64,000 nucleotides of DNA. Source: Mycolicibacterium aromaticivorans JS19b1 = JCM 16368 (GTDB lineage: Bacteria > Actinomycetota > Actinomycetes > Mycobacteriales > Mycobacteriaceae). The stretch covers positions 5,332,001 to 5,396,000 of the forward strand of contig NZ_JALN02000001.1 in the NCBI RefSeq assembly GCF_000559085.1, in the 5' to 3' direction. The position numbers and the translations under genes are program-made. This document shows, piece after piece, positions 1 to 9,515 of the stretch (positions are counted from its first letter, which is position 1; the number at the start of each line of letters is the position of its first letter). The notes under the pieces are model-generated. The model ran no database searches. It saw nothing but the letters and a program-made list of their open reading frames with translations, and was not told the DNA's origin.

Positions 1-1733
1 GCCCCGAACGACGCTGTCAGCGACAGTAGCGTCAGGACCAATGACTTGACCGGCAGCACCACACTGCCGGTCAGGATGAACATCACCGCGAACATGACCG
101 CGGCGATGATGCCCAGCACCACCGGCAGTCGCGAGGTGATCGCGGCCACGCTGTCCTGGCCGACCTGCGTCGCACCGGTCAACCAGATGTCTCGGCCGCC
201 CGGGCCCGGCACCGCCTTGACGCCGCGGAGGGTGTCGACCGCCTCGGGGGAGAACGCCGACTCGGTGGTGTTGACCGTCAGAAAGGCCGATCCATCGCGC
301 ACGGCTGCCATTCCTGCCGGCGGACCCGCGCGCACCCCGGCGGCGAAGACAGCCGTCGGGGTGCTCACCTCGGCGACGCCGCGCACCTGTGACACGGCCA
401 TGGCGTACGTGTCGATGTCCTGGCTCGACAGCCCTGCGGCGTCGGGCACGACGATCTTTATTGCGCCTTCGGCCTTCTCGGTGAAGTCGGAGCGCAGCAT
501 GTCGCCCACCTGGTGAGCCGATGCCGAAGTCGGCAGCACCCGCTCATCGGGCAGCCCCCAGCGGACATCCAGGAAGGGTAGGCACAGCGTCAGCAAGGCG
601 GCCGAGCCCAGCACCGCGACGATCCCGGCGCGTCCCGTCATCAATACCGTTGTGCGATACCAGAATCGGTCGTCGGGTCGACGGTGCTTGCCGCCGGCGT
701 CTCGGGCGGTCAGCCGGCTGCCCAGCAGGACGATCGCCGCAGGCGTGATCACCATCGCGGCAAGGGAACACAGCGCCACCGTGGCTACGCCGGCGTAGGC
801 GAACGACTTGAGGAAGTAGAGCGGAAACACCGCCAGCGCGGCCATCGACATCGCCACGGTGAGCGCGGAGAACAGAACAGTTCGCCCCGCCGTCGCCATC
901 GTGGCCAGCAGGGCGGCGTTCGGTTGCGCACCGGCGGCGATCTCGTCCCGGTACCGGCTGAGGATGAGCAGGGTGTAGTCCACCGCCAAAGCGAGTCCGA
1001 GCGCCGCGCTGAGGCTCAGAGCGAAGACCGACACGTCGGTGATCGACGCGATGACGCGGAGCAACGCCAGCGAGCCCACGATCGAGAACGTGCCGACCGA
1101 CACCGGCAGCAGCGCGGCCCATACGCCTCTGAACACCCAGATCAGCACCACGAACGTCAGGGGTATCGCGATCGACTCCATGACCACCACGTCGCGCTGG
1201 GTCTGCGAATTGATCTGTGAGAAGACCATCGCCGAGCCGCCCGCCATCACGTCGACCTGGGGGTATTTGCCGTCCCGACTGGCCGCGACGGCCTCGGCCA
1301 GGCGCTGCGCATGCCGGGGTGCGGCGTCCTCGCCGCCACGAAGACCCACCACGACCAGTCCGGATCGGCCATCCGTGCTGATCAGCGATCCGGATACCGC
1401 CGCCGGTGCCGTCCACGGCGAGGCCACCGCGGTGACGGCTGGGTCCTTGCTCGCGCGATCGGCGATGGCTGTCCCGACGGCGCGAGCGGCCGCGCTCTGA
1501 GCGTTCTGTGGGTCGGTGACGGTGAAGACCAGCTGCATGTCGCCCTGGCCGAACGTGTCGGTCAGAATGCGCGTTGCCTGCGCGGATTCGGCAGCGGGAT
1601 CCACAAAGCCGCCCGCCTTGAGGTTGCCTGCCGCCGAGGCACCGAACAGGCCCGCCGCGATCATCACGAAGACCGCGCACGCCACGATCCGACCCGGTGC
1701 TGCCAGAGCCAGCAAGGTCATCCGGTGCAGCAC
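1..1733 (-). CDS. MmpL/RND-family membrane transporter (5'-complete, 3' end outside window)
   Basis: The minus strand is open from a GTG at 1733 to the left edge, about 577 residues. The N-terminus has a cytoplasmic stub (VLHRMTLLALAAPGR) and a first membrane helix. A large extracytoplasmic domain follows, then a helix cluster holding GLALAVDYTLLILSRY, the Asp-Tyr proton-relay motif of MMPL transporters. MmpL proteins use the proton gradient to move lipids or small molecules across the inner membrane. GTG 1733 is preferred over ATG 1721 because MLHR-type starts are usual in the family. The gene is divergent from the LLM oxidoreductase. The substrate cannot be told from sequence, and the C-terminal half is missing here. 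Confidence 0.9.
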   Translation of the reverse strand, partial: MLHRMTLLALAAPGRIVACAVFVMIAAGLFGASAAGNLKAGGFVDPAAESAQATRILTDTFGQGDMQLVFTVTDPQNAQSAAARAVGTAIADRASKDPAVTAVASPWTAPAAVSGSLISTDGRSGLVVVGLRGGEDAAPRHAQRLAEAVAASRDGKYPQVDVMAGGSAMVFSQINSQTQRDVVVMESIAIPLTFVVLIWVFRGVWAALLPVSVGTFSIVGSLALLRVIASITDVSVFALSLSAALGLALAVDYTLLILSRYRDEIAAGAQPNAALLATMATAGRTVLFSALTVAMSMAALAVFPLYFLKSFAYAGVATVALCSLAAMVITPAAIVLLGSRLTARDAGGKHRRPDDRFWYRTTVLMTGRAGIVAVLGSAALLTLCLPFLDVRWGLPDERVLPTSASAHQVGDMLRSDFTEKAEGAIKIVVPDAAGLSSQDIDTYAMAVSQVRGVAEVSTPTAVFAAGVRAGPPAGMAAVRDGSAFLTVNTTESAFSPEAVDTLRGVKAVPGPGGRDIWLTGATQVGQDSVAAITSRLPVVLGIIAAVMFAVMFILTGSVVLPVKSLVLTLLSLTASFG

Positions 1734-1961
1734 AGCGGCTTACCTCGCTTCCCGACCGACGGCGACCATGTACAGACCAGCTTGTGGAAGATCGACAACC
1801 CGGGGAACCGAACTGACGCGTTCGTCACTGAGATGTCACGGTTGGTCGACCCCGGTCAGACGTGCTTGATGTCGGCCGCCTGTGTGCAGCAGAGTGAGGT
1901 GCGGATCGGGTCGATCACCTGAGCGGCGCGATGACGGACAGGGACGCAAAGGAGCGTGTTC

Positions 1962-2888
1962 GTGATGCAGGTAAGCATGTTCTCCCAACTCAGTGGTTCG
2001 GGCAGCGGCTCACCGATCGATGCGACGATCGCCAACCTGGCAATGCTTCGCGACGAGGGATTCAAGCGGGTGTGGATGAGTCAATTACCCTACGAGCCAG
2101 ACCTTTTCGAGGTGCTCGCGATCGCCTTGCATGAAGTCGACACCATCGAAGTCGCCAGCGGGGTGGTGCCCATCCAGAACGTGCATCCGATGCTCATGGC
2201 GCAGCGCGCCCTCACTCTGAGCCTCGCCTCGGGCGGCCGATTCACGCTGGGGCTGGGGATGACTCATCAGGCGGTCACCGAAGGGATGTGGGGAATCCCG
2301 TGGGACAAGCCGGTACGCCGGCTCAACGAATACCTTGACGGACTGCTGCCCCTGCTGGCCGGTGAGGCCGCCGAAGCGGCGGGGGAGACGGTCACCACCC
2401 GCGGCGCCCTGATGATCTCCGGGGCACCCCGGCCCGAGGTCTACATCGCGGCGCTCGGCCCACAGCTGTTGAAGATCGCCGGCAGGCGGACCTCGGGAAC
2501 CTGCACGTGGATGACCGGCCCGAAGACACTGGCCGAGCATGTCGGGCCGGCATTGCGTGAGGCCGCGGAGGGCGCCGGTCGGAGCGGCGCGGTTCGCGTC
2601 GCCGCGTCTCTGCCGATCAGTGTCACCGACGACGTCGACGCGGCCCGCAAGCAGGCGGCCGAGCAGTTCGCCGTCTACGGTCACCTGCCGTCGTATCGCG
2701 CGATGCTCGATCGCGAGGGCTACGCCGGTCCCGAGGACGCCGCCATCATCGGTGACGAGGAGACGGTGCGCGGCCGCCTCGACGAACTGGCGGCGGCGGG
2801 TGTCGACGAGTACGTCGCGGCGACGTTCGATTCGTCGTCGGAGGGCCGGGCGCGCACCCGCGCCCTGTTGCGCGCCTACCACACATAG
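1962..2888 (+). CDS. LLM-class (luciferase-like) F420-dependent oxidoreductase
   Basis: This is a TIM-barrel luciferase-like monooxygenase of about 308 aa. Typical landmarks are an N-terminal strand with MQVSMFSQL, a SGVVPIQNVHPMLMAQ segment, SGGRFTLGLGMTHQ (the conserved GR-F-LGLG block) and a C-terminal GDEETVRGRLDELAAAGVDEY block. In mycobacteria such proteins generally use F420 or flavin. The substrate is unknown. AAGGAG at 1949-1954 sits about 7 nt before GTG 1962 and too close to GTG 1956, so 1962 (or ATG 1965) is the likely start. It is divergent from the MmpL gene with a shared 228-bp region. Confidence 0.88.
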   Translation: MMQVSMFSQLSGSGSGSPIDATIANLAMLRDEGFKRVWMSQLPYEPDLFEVLAIALHEVDTIEVASGVVPIQNVHPMLMAQRALTLSLASGGRFTLGLGMTHQAVTEGMWGIPWDKPVRRLNEYLDGLLPLLAGEAAEAAGETVTTRGALMISGAPRPEVYIAALGPQLLKIAGRRTSGTCTWMTGPKTLAEHVGPALREAAEGAGRSGAVRVAASLPISVTDDVDAARKQAAEQFAVYGHLPSYRAMLDREGYAGPEDAAIIGDEETVRGRLDELAAAGVDEYVAATFDSSSEGRARTRALLRAYHT

Positions 2889-3066
2889 TCGTCGCACCGA
2901 TTCCGCCAACGGCGATGAGCCGCATTGCCAACGCCGAGCACGGCCCAGGCCATCCCGGCGTCCCGGTTCTGTCCCGGTGAGATAGATCACTTGACACCGG
3001 CGGAATCGCAGGTGGGAAATCCCCGCTTGTAGCAGGCAGAAGCCGCTCGAGGATGGGGACAAACTG

Positions 3067-3840
3067 ATGAACACGCCACTGGCTCGCATGAAGAACGCCA
3101 CCAAGACAGCTGCTCTCGCCGCGTTCGCGTCGTTCGCCGTCGTCGCCGGTCTGTTCGCCGGTCCCGCCGCCACCGCGAACGCTGCCGAAGACTCGTGCGC
3201 CGCAGTCGAGGTCGTCTTCGCGCGCGGTACGTTCGAGGCGCCCGGCGTGGGTGCCACCGGCCAGGCATTCGTCGATGCGCTGAGCGCGCGGCTGCCGGGC
3301 AAGACGGTCGAGGCCTACGGCGTGAACTATCCCGCGTCGCTGAACTTCGGTCAGGCAGTCGACGGTGTCGCGGATGCGGCCAACAAGATTCAGTCGGTCG
3401 CGACGGAATGCCCGTCGACCAAGATCGTGCTGGGCGGCTACTCGCAGGGCGCTGCGGTGGCCGGCTACACGACGTCGAGTACGGTTCCGGCCGGAATCAC
3501 GTTGCCCGCCAGCATCTCCGGACCGCTGCCCGCGTCCGTCGCATCCCATGTTGCCGCGGTGGCGCTGTTCGGCACCCCCGACGACTGGTTCCTGGGCTTG
3601 GCGGACCGCAGTGCGCCCCCGATCGCGATCGGCGGTGCCTACGCGGGAAAGACCGTTCAGCTGTGCGCCATCGGTGACCCGGTCTGCTACCCGGGCGGGC
3701 TGGACCGCAGCGCGCACAGTTCCTACAAGAGCAACGGCATGGCCGATCAGGCTGCTGATTTCGTGGTGAGCAAGCTCGGCGGCCCCGCTCAGGCGGCCAC
3801 GCTTGTGCAGACTGCGGCACAGGTCGACACAGCCAACTGA
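3067..3840 (+). CDS. secreted cutinase-family esterase
   Basis: This 257-aa protein has a Sec signal peptide (AALAAFASFAVVAGLFAG, likely cleaved after ATANA near residue 39) and a cutinase fold. The nucleophile motif is GGYSQGAAV, the disulphide-rich C-terminal block is LCAIGDPVCYPGG, and the catalytic Asp and His are in the CAIGD and HSSY regions. Cutinase-like proteins of mycobacteria hydrolyse short- to medium-chain esters or lipids outside the cell. A TTGACA hexamer lies at 2991-2996 but no clear -10 follows. The gene ends at a strong hairpin (3851-3893) facing the convergent NADH dehydrogenase gene. Confidence 0.93.
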   Translation: MNTPLARMKNATKTAALAAFASFAVVAGLFAGPAATANAAEDSCAAVEVVFARGTFEAPGVGATGQAFVDALSARLPGKTVEAYGVNYPASLNFGQAVDGVADAANKIQSVATECPSTKIVLGGYSQGAAVAGYTTSSTVPAGITLPASISGPLPASVASHVAAVALFGTPDDWFLGLADRSAPPIAIGGAYAGKTVQLCAIGDPVCYPGGLDRSAHSSYKSNGMADQAADFVVSKLGGPAQAATLVQTAAQVDTAN

Positions 3841-3850
3841 CCCCCTTCAC

Positions 3851-3893
3851 CGACGGCCGGATGCCAGTCCGAGAGGACTGCGTCCGGCCGTCG
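3851..3893. terminator. bidirectional hairpin terminator between cutinase and NDH-2 genes
   Basis: A near-perfect inverted repeat lies here: an 11-bp outer stem (CGACGGCCGGA), a small asymmetric internal loop, a 6-bp inner stem and a GAGA tetraloop. It sits in the 67 bp between two convergent genes. There is no strong U tract, as is usual in mycobacteria. Confidence 0.75.
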
Positions 3894-3907
3894 GCTTGTC
3901 GCCACGC

Positions 3908-5281
3908 TCACCCGGCGTTCTGATCACGACGGCCGGTCTCCGTCGGCTCTTCGCGGCCCTGATGCACCGGCGACTGCCAGGTATACGGCTCATCGGGGTG
4001 GCCGGACCCACCCAGAATGAAGGTGCGGTCGCTGCGATTGGCCCGTGCGATGGACGCCATCCAGGTTGCGACCGTGCTGAATCGGTTGCGGACTCCGGTC
4101 AGGAATGCGATGTGGATGAAGCCCCACCCAAGCCAGCCCGCGATACCGGTGAGCTTGATCGGACCGGCCTGTAGGAGGGCGTGGCCGCGGCTGATGTAGG
4201 CCGCGGATCCGAGGTCGCGGTAGCGAAAGTTCTTGCGGTTTCGTGCATCGAGGTCGCGTTTGATGCAGGCGGCGACATGCAGACCGCCCTGCATGGCGTT
4301 CTCGGCGACACCGGGCAGTCCGTCGCGGCCGGCGAGGTCGCCGATGACGAAAACCGTGGAATGGCCCGCCACCGAGAGGTCGGCGCCGACTGCGATGCGG
4401 CCCGACCTGTCGGTGCCGGCGCCCAGCACCTCGGCGGCGTGGCGGGCGAAGGGCACCGCTTCGACACCGGCCGTCCACAGCACCGTGCGCGTCGCGTAAT
4501 CCTTGTCGGGTCCGCCGCTTTTCGAGCTGACGGTCACTCCGCCGCGACGCACATCACTGACGTGGACACCTAAGTGCATCTCGACACCCAGCTTCTCGAG
4601 TTCGCGCGTTGCACGTTCTGTGAGGGCGGGGGCGAAGCTCTTGAGCACGCGATCTCCGCCGTCGAACAGCAGCACCCGGGCTTCCTCCGGTTCGATGCTG
4701 TGAAACTCTTTGGCCAGTGCCCGCGTCGCGAGTTCTCTTATCTGCCCGGCCAATTCGACACCGGTAGGTCCGGCGCCCGCGACCGCGAAGGTGAGCCACT
4801 CGTCGCGCTCGGGGCCTGGCGGCAACGTCTCGGCGATCTCGAACGCCGCGAATACTCTGCGCCGGATGCTGAGCGCATCGTCGAGGGTCTTCATACCCGG
4901 CGCCCACGCCGCGAATTCCTCCTTGCCGAAGTACGACTGCCGCATGCCGGCCGCGATCACCAGGTAGTCGTAGTCGATCTCGAACATCGTCTCGTCAGGA
5001 CGACGAGCCGTGACCCGGCGCGCGTCGGCATCCAGCCGGATGGCCTCGCCCAGCAGTGTCGTGACGTTGCGGTGGTGGGCCAACTCCTCGCGCAGGGACC
5101 GGCTGATCTGCCCGATGCTGAGAGTCCCCGTCGCACACTGGTAGAGCAGCGGCTGGAAGACATGGCAGGCGGCCCGGTCGAGCAACGTCACGTCGACGTC
5201 GAGGCGCCCGAGTCGACGGGCGCAGAACAGGCCACCGAAACCGCCGCCGATGATGACTACTTTCGGGCGTCCGTTACCCAT
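3908..5281 (-). CDS. type II NADH dehydrogenase-like FAD oxidoreductase
   Basis: This 457-aa protein has two dinucleotide-binding folds. The FAD site is VVIIGGGFGGL at the N-terminus. The NAD(P) site is VAGAGPTGVELAGQI near residue 165. A second FAD-binding stretch, VFVIGDLAG, is followed by AENAMQGG, the quinone-side motif of NDH-2 enzymes. Downstream of that is an amphipathic, hydrophobic C-terminal region (IAGWLGWGFIHIAFL) that would anchor it to the membrane. NDH-2 passes electrons from NADH to menaquinone without pumping protons. This may be an extra paralogue rather than the housekeeping Ndh. Its promoter region holds a 15-bp direct repeat (5288-5321). Confidence 0.88.
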   Translation of the reverse strand: MGNGRPKVVIIGGGFGGLFCARRLGRLDVDVTLLDRAACHVFQPLLYQCATGTLSIGQISRSLREELAHHRNVTTLLGEAIRLDADARRVTARRPDETMFEIDYDYLVIAAGMRQSYFGKEEFAAWAPGMKTLDDALSIRRRVFAAFEIAETLPPGPERDEWLTFAVAGAGPTGVELAGQIRELATRALAKEFHSIEPEEARVLLFDGGDRVLKSFAPALTERATRELEKLGVEMHLGVHVSDVRRGGVTVSSKSGGPDKDYATRTVLWTAGVEAVPFARHAAEVLGAGTDRSGRIAVGADLSVAGHSTVFVIGDLAGRDGLPGVAENAMQGGLHVAACIKRDLDARNRKNFRYRDLGSAAYISRGHALLQAGPIKLTGIAGWLGWGFIHIAFLTGVRNRFSTVATWMASIARANRSDRTFILGGSGHPDEPYTWQSPVHQGREEPTETGRRDQNAG

Positions 5282-5287
5282 GCCGAA

Positions 5288-5321
5288 TCAACCTCATTGT
5301 CGTGTCCAACCTCATTGTCGT
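5288..5321. repeat. two direct copies of a 15-bp motif upstream of the NDH-2 gene
   Basis: CAACCTCATTGTCGT occurs at 5288-5302 and again at 5307-5321, 19 bp apart. The pair lies 6-40 bp upstream of the NDH-2 start, where a regulator could bind two adjacent sites. Confidence 0.6.
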
Positions 5322-5485
5322 TGAAGTACCCGTTCGGAAAGCCATGACTACGGGCTGTCCGAGGGCTATCCGATCGATTTGCCGGTTCAACGCCGACCGT
5401 ACTCACTTGCGCGATAACGGTCCCAGCCGCCGTGCCGTTCTGCCACGATATGTGGGGTCGACGCCGCGGGCCGGAGGGGAGCGCG

Positions 5486-7756
5486 TTGTCGCTTATGAGT
5501 CGCCGCCTGCGTTGCGGGTTGTCTGCCGCGGTCGTGGCCACGGCAGCGTTCAACGCGCTCGGCCTGTGGGGAGTCGCGACGGCGCTGCGGGTGCAATTCG
5601 CCCTCGAGACCATCGTGAGCGTCGCCGCCTTGGTGGTAGGGCTCGCCGTGGTCCCGCGAGTGACCGGGCTTTCGCGGTGGTGGCGGACGACCCTTCTCGT
5701 CGCCGTAGCGATTTTCCTGGGAGCCGAACTCCTGTGGCAGCTGACGGGGCACGCCGACCGGCATGGGACCGCGTCGTGGCTGACCGTGGCCGGCTATTTC
5801 GTCGGTGCGTTCTTCTTCTGCACGGCGATGGTCCTGCTGATCCGGGCAGGCCGCGACCGCGACCTGCCCGGCCGAGCGCCGGCGCGGCCACGGATCTTCA
5901 CCACCCTGCTCGACGGACTGATCAGCGCTCTGTCGTTCGCTCAGTTCATCTACCTGGCGCGGCCCGGTGCTGCGGACAGCAGCGCATTGCCCCGATCGAC
6001 CAACACCGCGGTCATCTTCGGTATCGCCATCGTGGAACTGGTCGTGGTCATGGTCGCTGTTCTCCTCGCGATGTGGTACCCGCCGTACCGCCTGGGGCGG
6101 GCCAACTACATGCTGCTCGCGGCTGCGGTGATCACCCTCGTCTCCTCTGATCGGCTGCTGGCCTACCTTCGCAGCGTCGAGGTGACGAACCTGGACCTCT
6201 GGATCGGCACCGGATTCGTGTTCGCGCCGCTGCTGATCGCGTGGAGCCTGCTCGAGCTGCCGCCGCGGCCGCGCCCCGAGAACGAACTGCCGACCAACTG
6301 GGCGCAGCTGACCCTGCCCTATGTGGGCTTCATGGGTAGTACGGCCCTCCTCGCGTTCCAGGTACTCGTCGGCCGCGGCATCGACATGTTCTTCGCCTCC
6401 ACCTATCTCGCCTTGGCGGTGCTGGTCGCGACCCGCTATCTGGTTGCCATGCGCATCCAGCGGGTGCTGACCGCGCAGCTCGTCGACGCCAAGCGCCGCC
6501 TCGCTCATCAGGCGCACCATGACGCGCTGACGAATCTGCCCAACCGGTTGCTGCTGGCGGAGCGGCTGGACGACGCGATCCGGGATGGGCCGTTCGTGTT
6601 GATCTTCGTCGACATCGACGACTTCAAGGAGGTCAACGACCGTTTCGGGCACGCAGCCGGTGACGAGTTGCTGTGCGCGATCAGCGCCCGACTGCGCAGC
6701 TGTCTGGGACGCGACGACACTCTCGCTCGTATCGGGGGAGACGAGTTCGCCATCCTGATCGCCGGTGAGGTCGGAGCACCGGAGATCGTCGCCGACCAAT
6801 TGCGTGTCGCACTTCGGAGTCCGTTCTCGGTGCACGGGACGTCGATCCGGGTACGGGCGAGCATGGGCCTTGTCAGCCCGGGGCATCATGGTCTGCCGCC
6901 GACGTCGGACGATCTGCTCCGGCAGGCCGACATCTCGATGTACACCGGCAAGCGAATGGGCAAGGACACCGCGGTGGTCTACCGGCCGGCGTTCAGCGTG
7001 TCGGAGGATTTTCCGACGGCGCTACGCCAGGCGAAGGGCGAAGTCCCGCAGGGCTTCCGACTGAAATATCAGCCCATCGTCACGCTTCCGCACGGCTCGC
7101 CGGTCGCTGTGGAGGCGCTGGCGCGATGGACCACGCCGAGCGGGATGCAGATCCCGCCACAGACGTTTGTCTCGCTGGCCGAAGCCAACGGCATGGGGGC
7201 GCAACTGGATTCGTTGGTTCTGGATCAGGCCTGCGCGCAGATCGCGGCGGTGGACCTGGACCTGGACGTCCACGTGAACATCGGTGCAGCGCGCCTCGGA
7301 AGCGCGGAATTCGAAGGCATCATCAGCCGCACGCTCGCTCGGCACGGGCTGGCCCCTGCCCGGCTCGTTCTGGAGATCACCGAGACCGTTCCGATCGTCG
7401 ACCTGGCCGAGGGAGCGGCGGCCATCAGGCGTTTGAACGACCTCGGTATCAGAGTCGCTCTGGACGATTTCGGCGCCGGTTACAACTCACTGACGTATCT
7501 GCACGAATTGCCAGTGCAGATCGTGAAATTGGATCGCGGCCTCGCGCTGGGTGTAGACCCGGCACGCAATCTCACCCTGTACCGGTCCGTCATCGGACTG
7601 TGTGAAGCGTTGAGTCTCACCGTCATCGCCGAAGGCATCGAAACCGCCGACCAGGCGGAGACCATATTCCTGGCCGGCTGCAGCCTGGCCCAGGGTCACC
7701 TGTTCGGGCGGGCGAAAGAGTTGTCCGATATCGGGGTTCCGTTGACCGCGTGGTAG
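5486..7756 (+). CDS. membrane-bound GGDEF-EAL cyclic-di-GMP protein (first paralogue)
   Basis: About 300 N-terminal residues form a polytopic membrane region. A GGDEF domain follows (ARIGGDEFAIL; VDIDDFKEVND) and then an EAL domain with the expected catalytic residues: EALARW, VNIG, EITE, DDFGAGYNSL, KLDR and AEGIE. It could both make and break c-di-GMP. The product-inhibition I-site (RxxD before GGDEF) reads GRDD in the register of the motif, so the Arg is absent and feedback inhibition is probably lost. Start: TTG 5486 lies 8 nt after GGAGG. ATG 5495 is the alternative, and the frame is open back to ATG 5432. The protein is similar in layout to the one encoded at 10018-12372. Confidence 0.88.
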   Translation: MSLMSRRLRCGLSAAVVATAAFNALGLWGVATALRVQFALETIVSVAALVVGLAVVPRVTGLSRWWRTTLLVAVAIFLGAELLWQLTGHADRHGTASWLTVAGYFVGAFFFCTAMVLLIRAGRDRDLPGRAPARPRIFTTLLDGLISALSFAQFIYLARPGAADSSALPRSTNTAVIFGIAIVELVVVMVAVLLAMWYPPYRLGRANYMLLAAAVITLVSSDRLLAYLRSVEVTNLDLWIGTGFVFAPLLIAWSLLELPPRPRPENELPTNWAQLTLPYVGFMGSTALLAFQVLVGRGIDMFFASTYLALAVLVATRYLVAMRIQRVLTAQLVDAKRRLAHQAHHDALTNLPNRLLLAERLDDAIRDGPFVLIFVDIDDFKEVNDRFGHAAGDELLCAISARLRSCLGRDDTLARIGGDEFAILIAGEVGAPEIVADQLRVALRSPFSVHGTSIRVRASMGLVSPGHHGLPPTSDDLLRQADISMYTGKRMGKDTAVVYRPAFSVSEDFPTALRQAKGEVPQGFRLKYQPIVTLPHGSPVAVEALARWTTPSGMQIPPQTFVSLAEANGMGAQLDSLVLDQACAQIAAVDLDLDVHVNIGAARLGSAEFEGIISRTLARHGLAPARLVLEITETVPIVDLAEGAAAIRRLNDLGIRVALDDFGAGYNSLTYLHELPVQIVKLDRGLALGVDPARNLTLYRSVIGLCEALSLTVIAEGIETADQAETIFLAGCSLAQGHLFGRAKELSDIGVPLTAW

Positions 7757-7796
7757 AAACGCCGGGTACGCCGGATTAGAGGCGCGCCAACGCGAT

Positions 7797-9008
7797 TCAG
7801 GCCGCGGACTTCTCCAGGATGTGGACACCGCACGCCGACCCGAGCCCGATGACGTGGGCAAGCCCCACCCTGGCGTTCTCGATCTGACGATCGCCGGCCT
7901 CACCGCGCAGGTGGTGGCAGATCTCCCAGATGTTGGCGATGCCGGTCGCCGCAATCGGATGGCCCTTGGACTGCAGACCACCGGACACATTGACCGGAGT
8001 CGAGCCGTCACGCCAGGTGGCGCCGGAGTTGAAGAAGTCGGCGGCGCCGCCTTCCTCGCACAGCATCAGGTTGTCGTAGTGGACCAGTTCGGCGGTTGCG
8101 AAGCAGTCGTGCAGCTCGACCAGGTCGAGGTCCTTGGGCCCGATGCCGGCCTGCTCGTAGGCGGTGGCGGCGGCGTTGCGCGTCAGGGTGTTGACGTTCG
8201 GCAGCACCTGACAACCCTCTTCGTAGGGGTCGGAGGTCAGCACCGACGCCGACACCTTCACCGCGCGCCTGCGTTGTTCTGCCGACAGCGTTTTCAGGGT
8301 TTCGCCGTTGCACACGATCGCCGCCGCAGCGCCGTCGCAGTTGGCCGAGCACATCGGGCGGGTGTTGGGGTAGGCGATCATGACGTCGTTCATGATCTGC
8401 TCGAGTGTGAAGCGTTTCTGGTAGGCCGCCAGCGGATTCAATGTCGAATGCGCGTGATTCTTTTCGCTGATCTTCGCGAACAGCTCGAAGCTGGTGCCGC
8501 CGTACTTGTGGCCGTATTCGGTGCCGATCTGGGCGAACACCCCGGGCATGGCCTCGGTGCCGATGCGCCCGTCGATCGGCGCGACGGCACCGAAGCGCCC
8601 GGCCGGCTGCCAGACATCGGAGTCATCCTTTCTTCGGCCGCCTGCACCCAGAAGCCCTGCGCCCGAGAGCTTTTCCACGCCGACCGCCATGCCGTAGCGC
8701 ACCTCGCCGGCCTTGACCGCCATTATCGCGGTGCGCAGTGCGGTGGCACCGGTGGCGCACGCGTTGGCCACGTTGTACACCGGAATCCCGGTCTGGCCGA
8801 TCTGCTTCTGCAGCTGCTGGCCGATGCCGGCGCTGGCATTCATCAGGTTGCCCGCGGCCAGCACGCCGATATCGGCCATGCTCACGCCGGCGTCGGCGAG
8901 CGCGGCCATGGCGGCTTCCGCGGCCAGATCGACGGTGTCCTTATCGGCGTGCTTGCCGAATTTGGTCATCCGGATACCGAGGATGAAAATGTCGTCGCTC
9001 GCACTCAT
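7797..9008 (-). CDS. SCP2-type thiolase / acetyl-CoA acetyltransferase-like (Ltp family)
   Basis: This 403-aa thiolase-fold protein keeps the nucleophile motif NACATGATAL (Cys near residue 85), GHPIAATG with the catalytic His, and GSACGVHILE at the C-terminus. It can therefore plausibly cleave a 3-ketoacyl-CoA, unlike the thiolase-like protein encoded at 46339-47535. It follows the DUF35 gene (9042-9440) by 33 bp on the same strand. Such pairs usually form a complex in side-chain or branched acyl-CoA degradation. The substrate is unknown. The 3' end faces the GGDEF-EAL gene across 40 bp. Confidence 0.9.
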   Translation of the reverse strand: MSASDDIFILGIRMTKFGKHADKDTVDLAAEAAMAALADAGVSMADIGVLAAGNLMNASAGIGQQLQKQIGQTGIPVYNVANACATGATALRTAIMAVKAGEVRYGMAVGVEKLSGAGLLGAGGRRKDDSDVWQPAGRFGAVAPIDGRIGTEAMPGVFAQIGTEYGHKYGGTSFELFAKISEKNHAHSTLNPLAAYQKRFTLEQIMNDVMIAYPNTRPMCSANCDGAAAAIVCNGETLKTLSAEQRRRAVKVSASVLTSDPYEEGCQVLPNVNTLTRNAAATAYEQAGIGPKDLDLVELHDCFATAELVHYDNLMLCEEGGAADFFNSGATWRDGSTPVNVSGGLQSKGHPIAATGIANIWEICHHLRGEAGDRQIENARVGLAHVIGLGSACGVHILEKSAA

Positions 9009-9041
9009 GGCATCTCCTTGGAACGGTGTGGTGGCGGGGAG

Positions 9042-9440
9042 TCAGGCCACGGGCTCGAAACCGAAGCCGATGGCCTCGGTTCCTTCTGCGTCGGCGCCGA
9101 GTGAGTAGGTGCTCAGCCGCACCTTCATGCCGTCGTGGGCGTGTTCGGGATCGGGCTCGACGTTGACGAGATTGGCACGCACTTGCGTGCCGTCGCAGTC
9201 GATGACCGACGCGACGAAGGGGACGGGCACGCCCGGGGCGGCGAAGGTGACGATGGTGAACGTGCGGACGGTGCCTTCGGTGGCGACGGGGACGGTTCGG
9301 AAATCGGTGGCGAAACAGTTGGCGCAGGCGTTGCGCCGGTCGAAGAATCGGGCGCCGCACGCTGTGCATTCGTGGGCCACGAGATGGGGTTCACCGTCGT
9401 CGAGCACGAGGTAGTCGACCATCGGGATGCGCTCGGCCAT
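9042..9440 (-). CDS. Zn-ribbon/OB-fold DUF35 protein, thiolase partner
   Basis: This 132-aa protein has an N-terminal rubredoxin-like zinc ribbon (CTACGARFF, then CANC) and a C-terminal OB-fold. DUF35 proteins bind CoA thioesters and pair with SCP2-type thiolases or aldolases. The thiolase gene starts 33 bp downstream on the same strand, so the two are probably co-transcribed and their products likely interact. Confidence 0.9.
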   Translation of the reverse strand: MAERIPMVDYLVLDDGEPHLVAHECTACGARFFDRRNACANCFATDFRTVPVATEGTVRTFTIVTFAAPGVPVPFVASVIDCDGTQVRANLVNVEPDPEHAHDGMKVRLSTYSLGADAEGTEAIGFGFEPVA

Positions 9441-9515
9441 GTGAACCTCCGTTCGTAGGTCCTTGTGACGCTAGCGAAGGGGCGGCGGCCTCGACAGAGC
9501 GGGTGTGCCGACAGC

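Noticed and set aside
2991..2996. TTGACA upstream of the cutinase gene
   Set aside because: No -10-like hexamer at 16-19 bp; cannot be called a promoter from sequence alone.
5387..6889. 500-codon minus-strand frame inside the first GGDEF-EAL gene
   Set aside because: Arg/Gln/His-rich translation with no domain; the plus strand carries intact GGDEF and EAL motifs.
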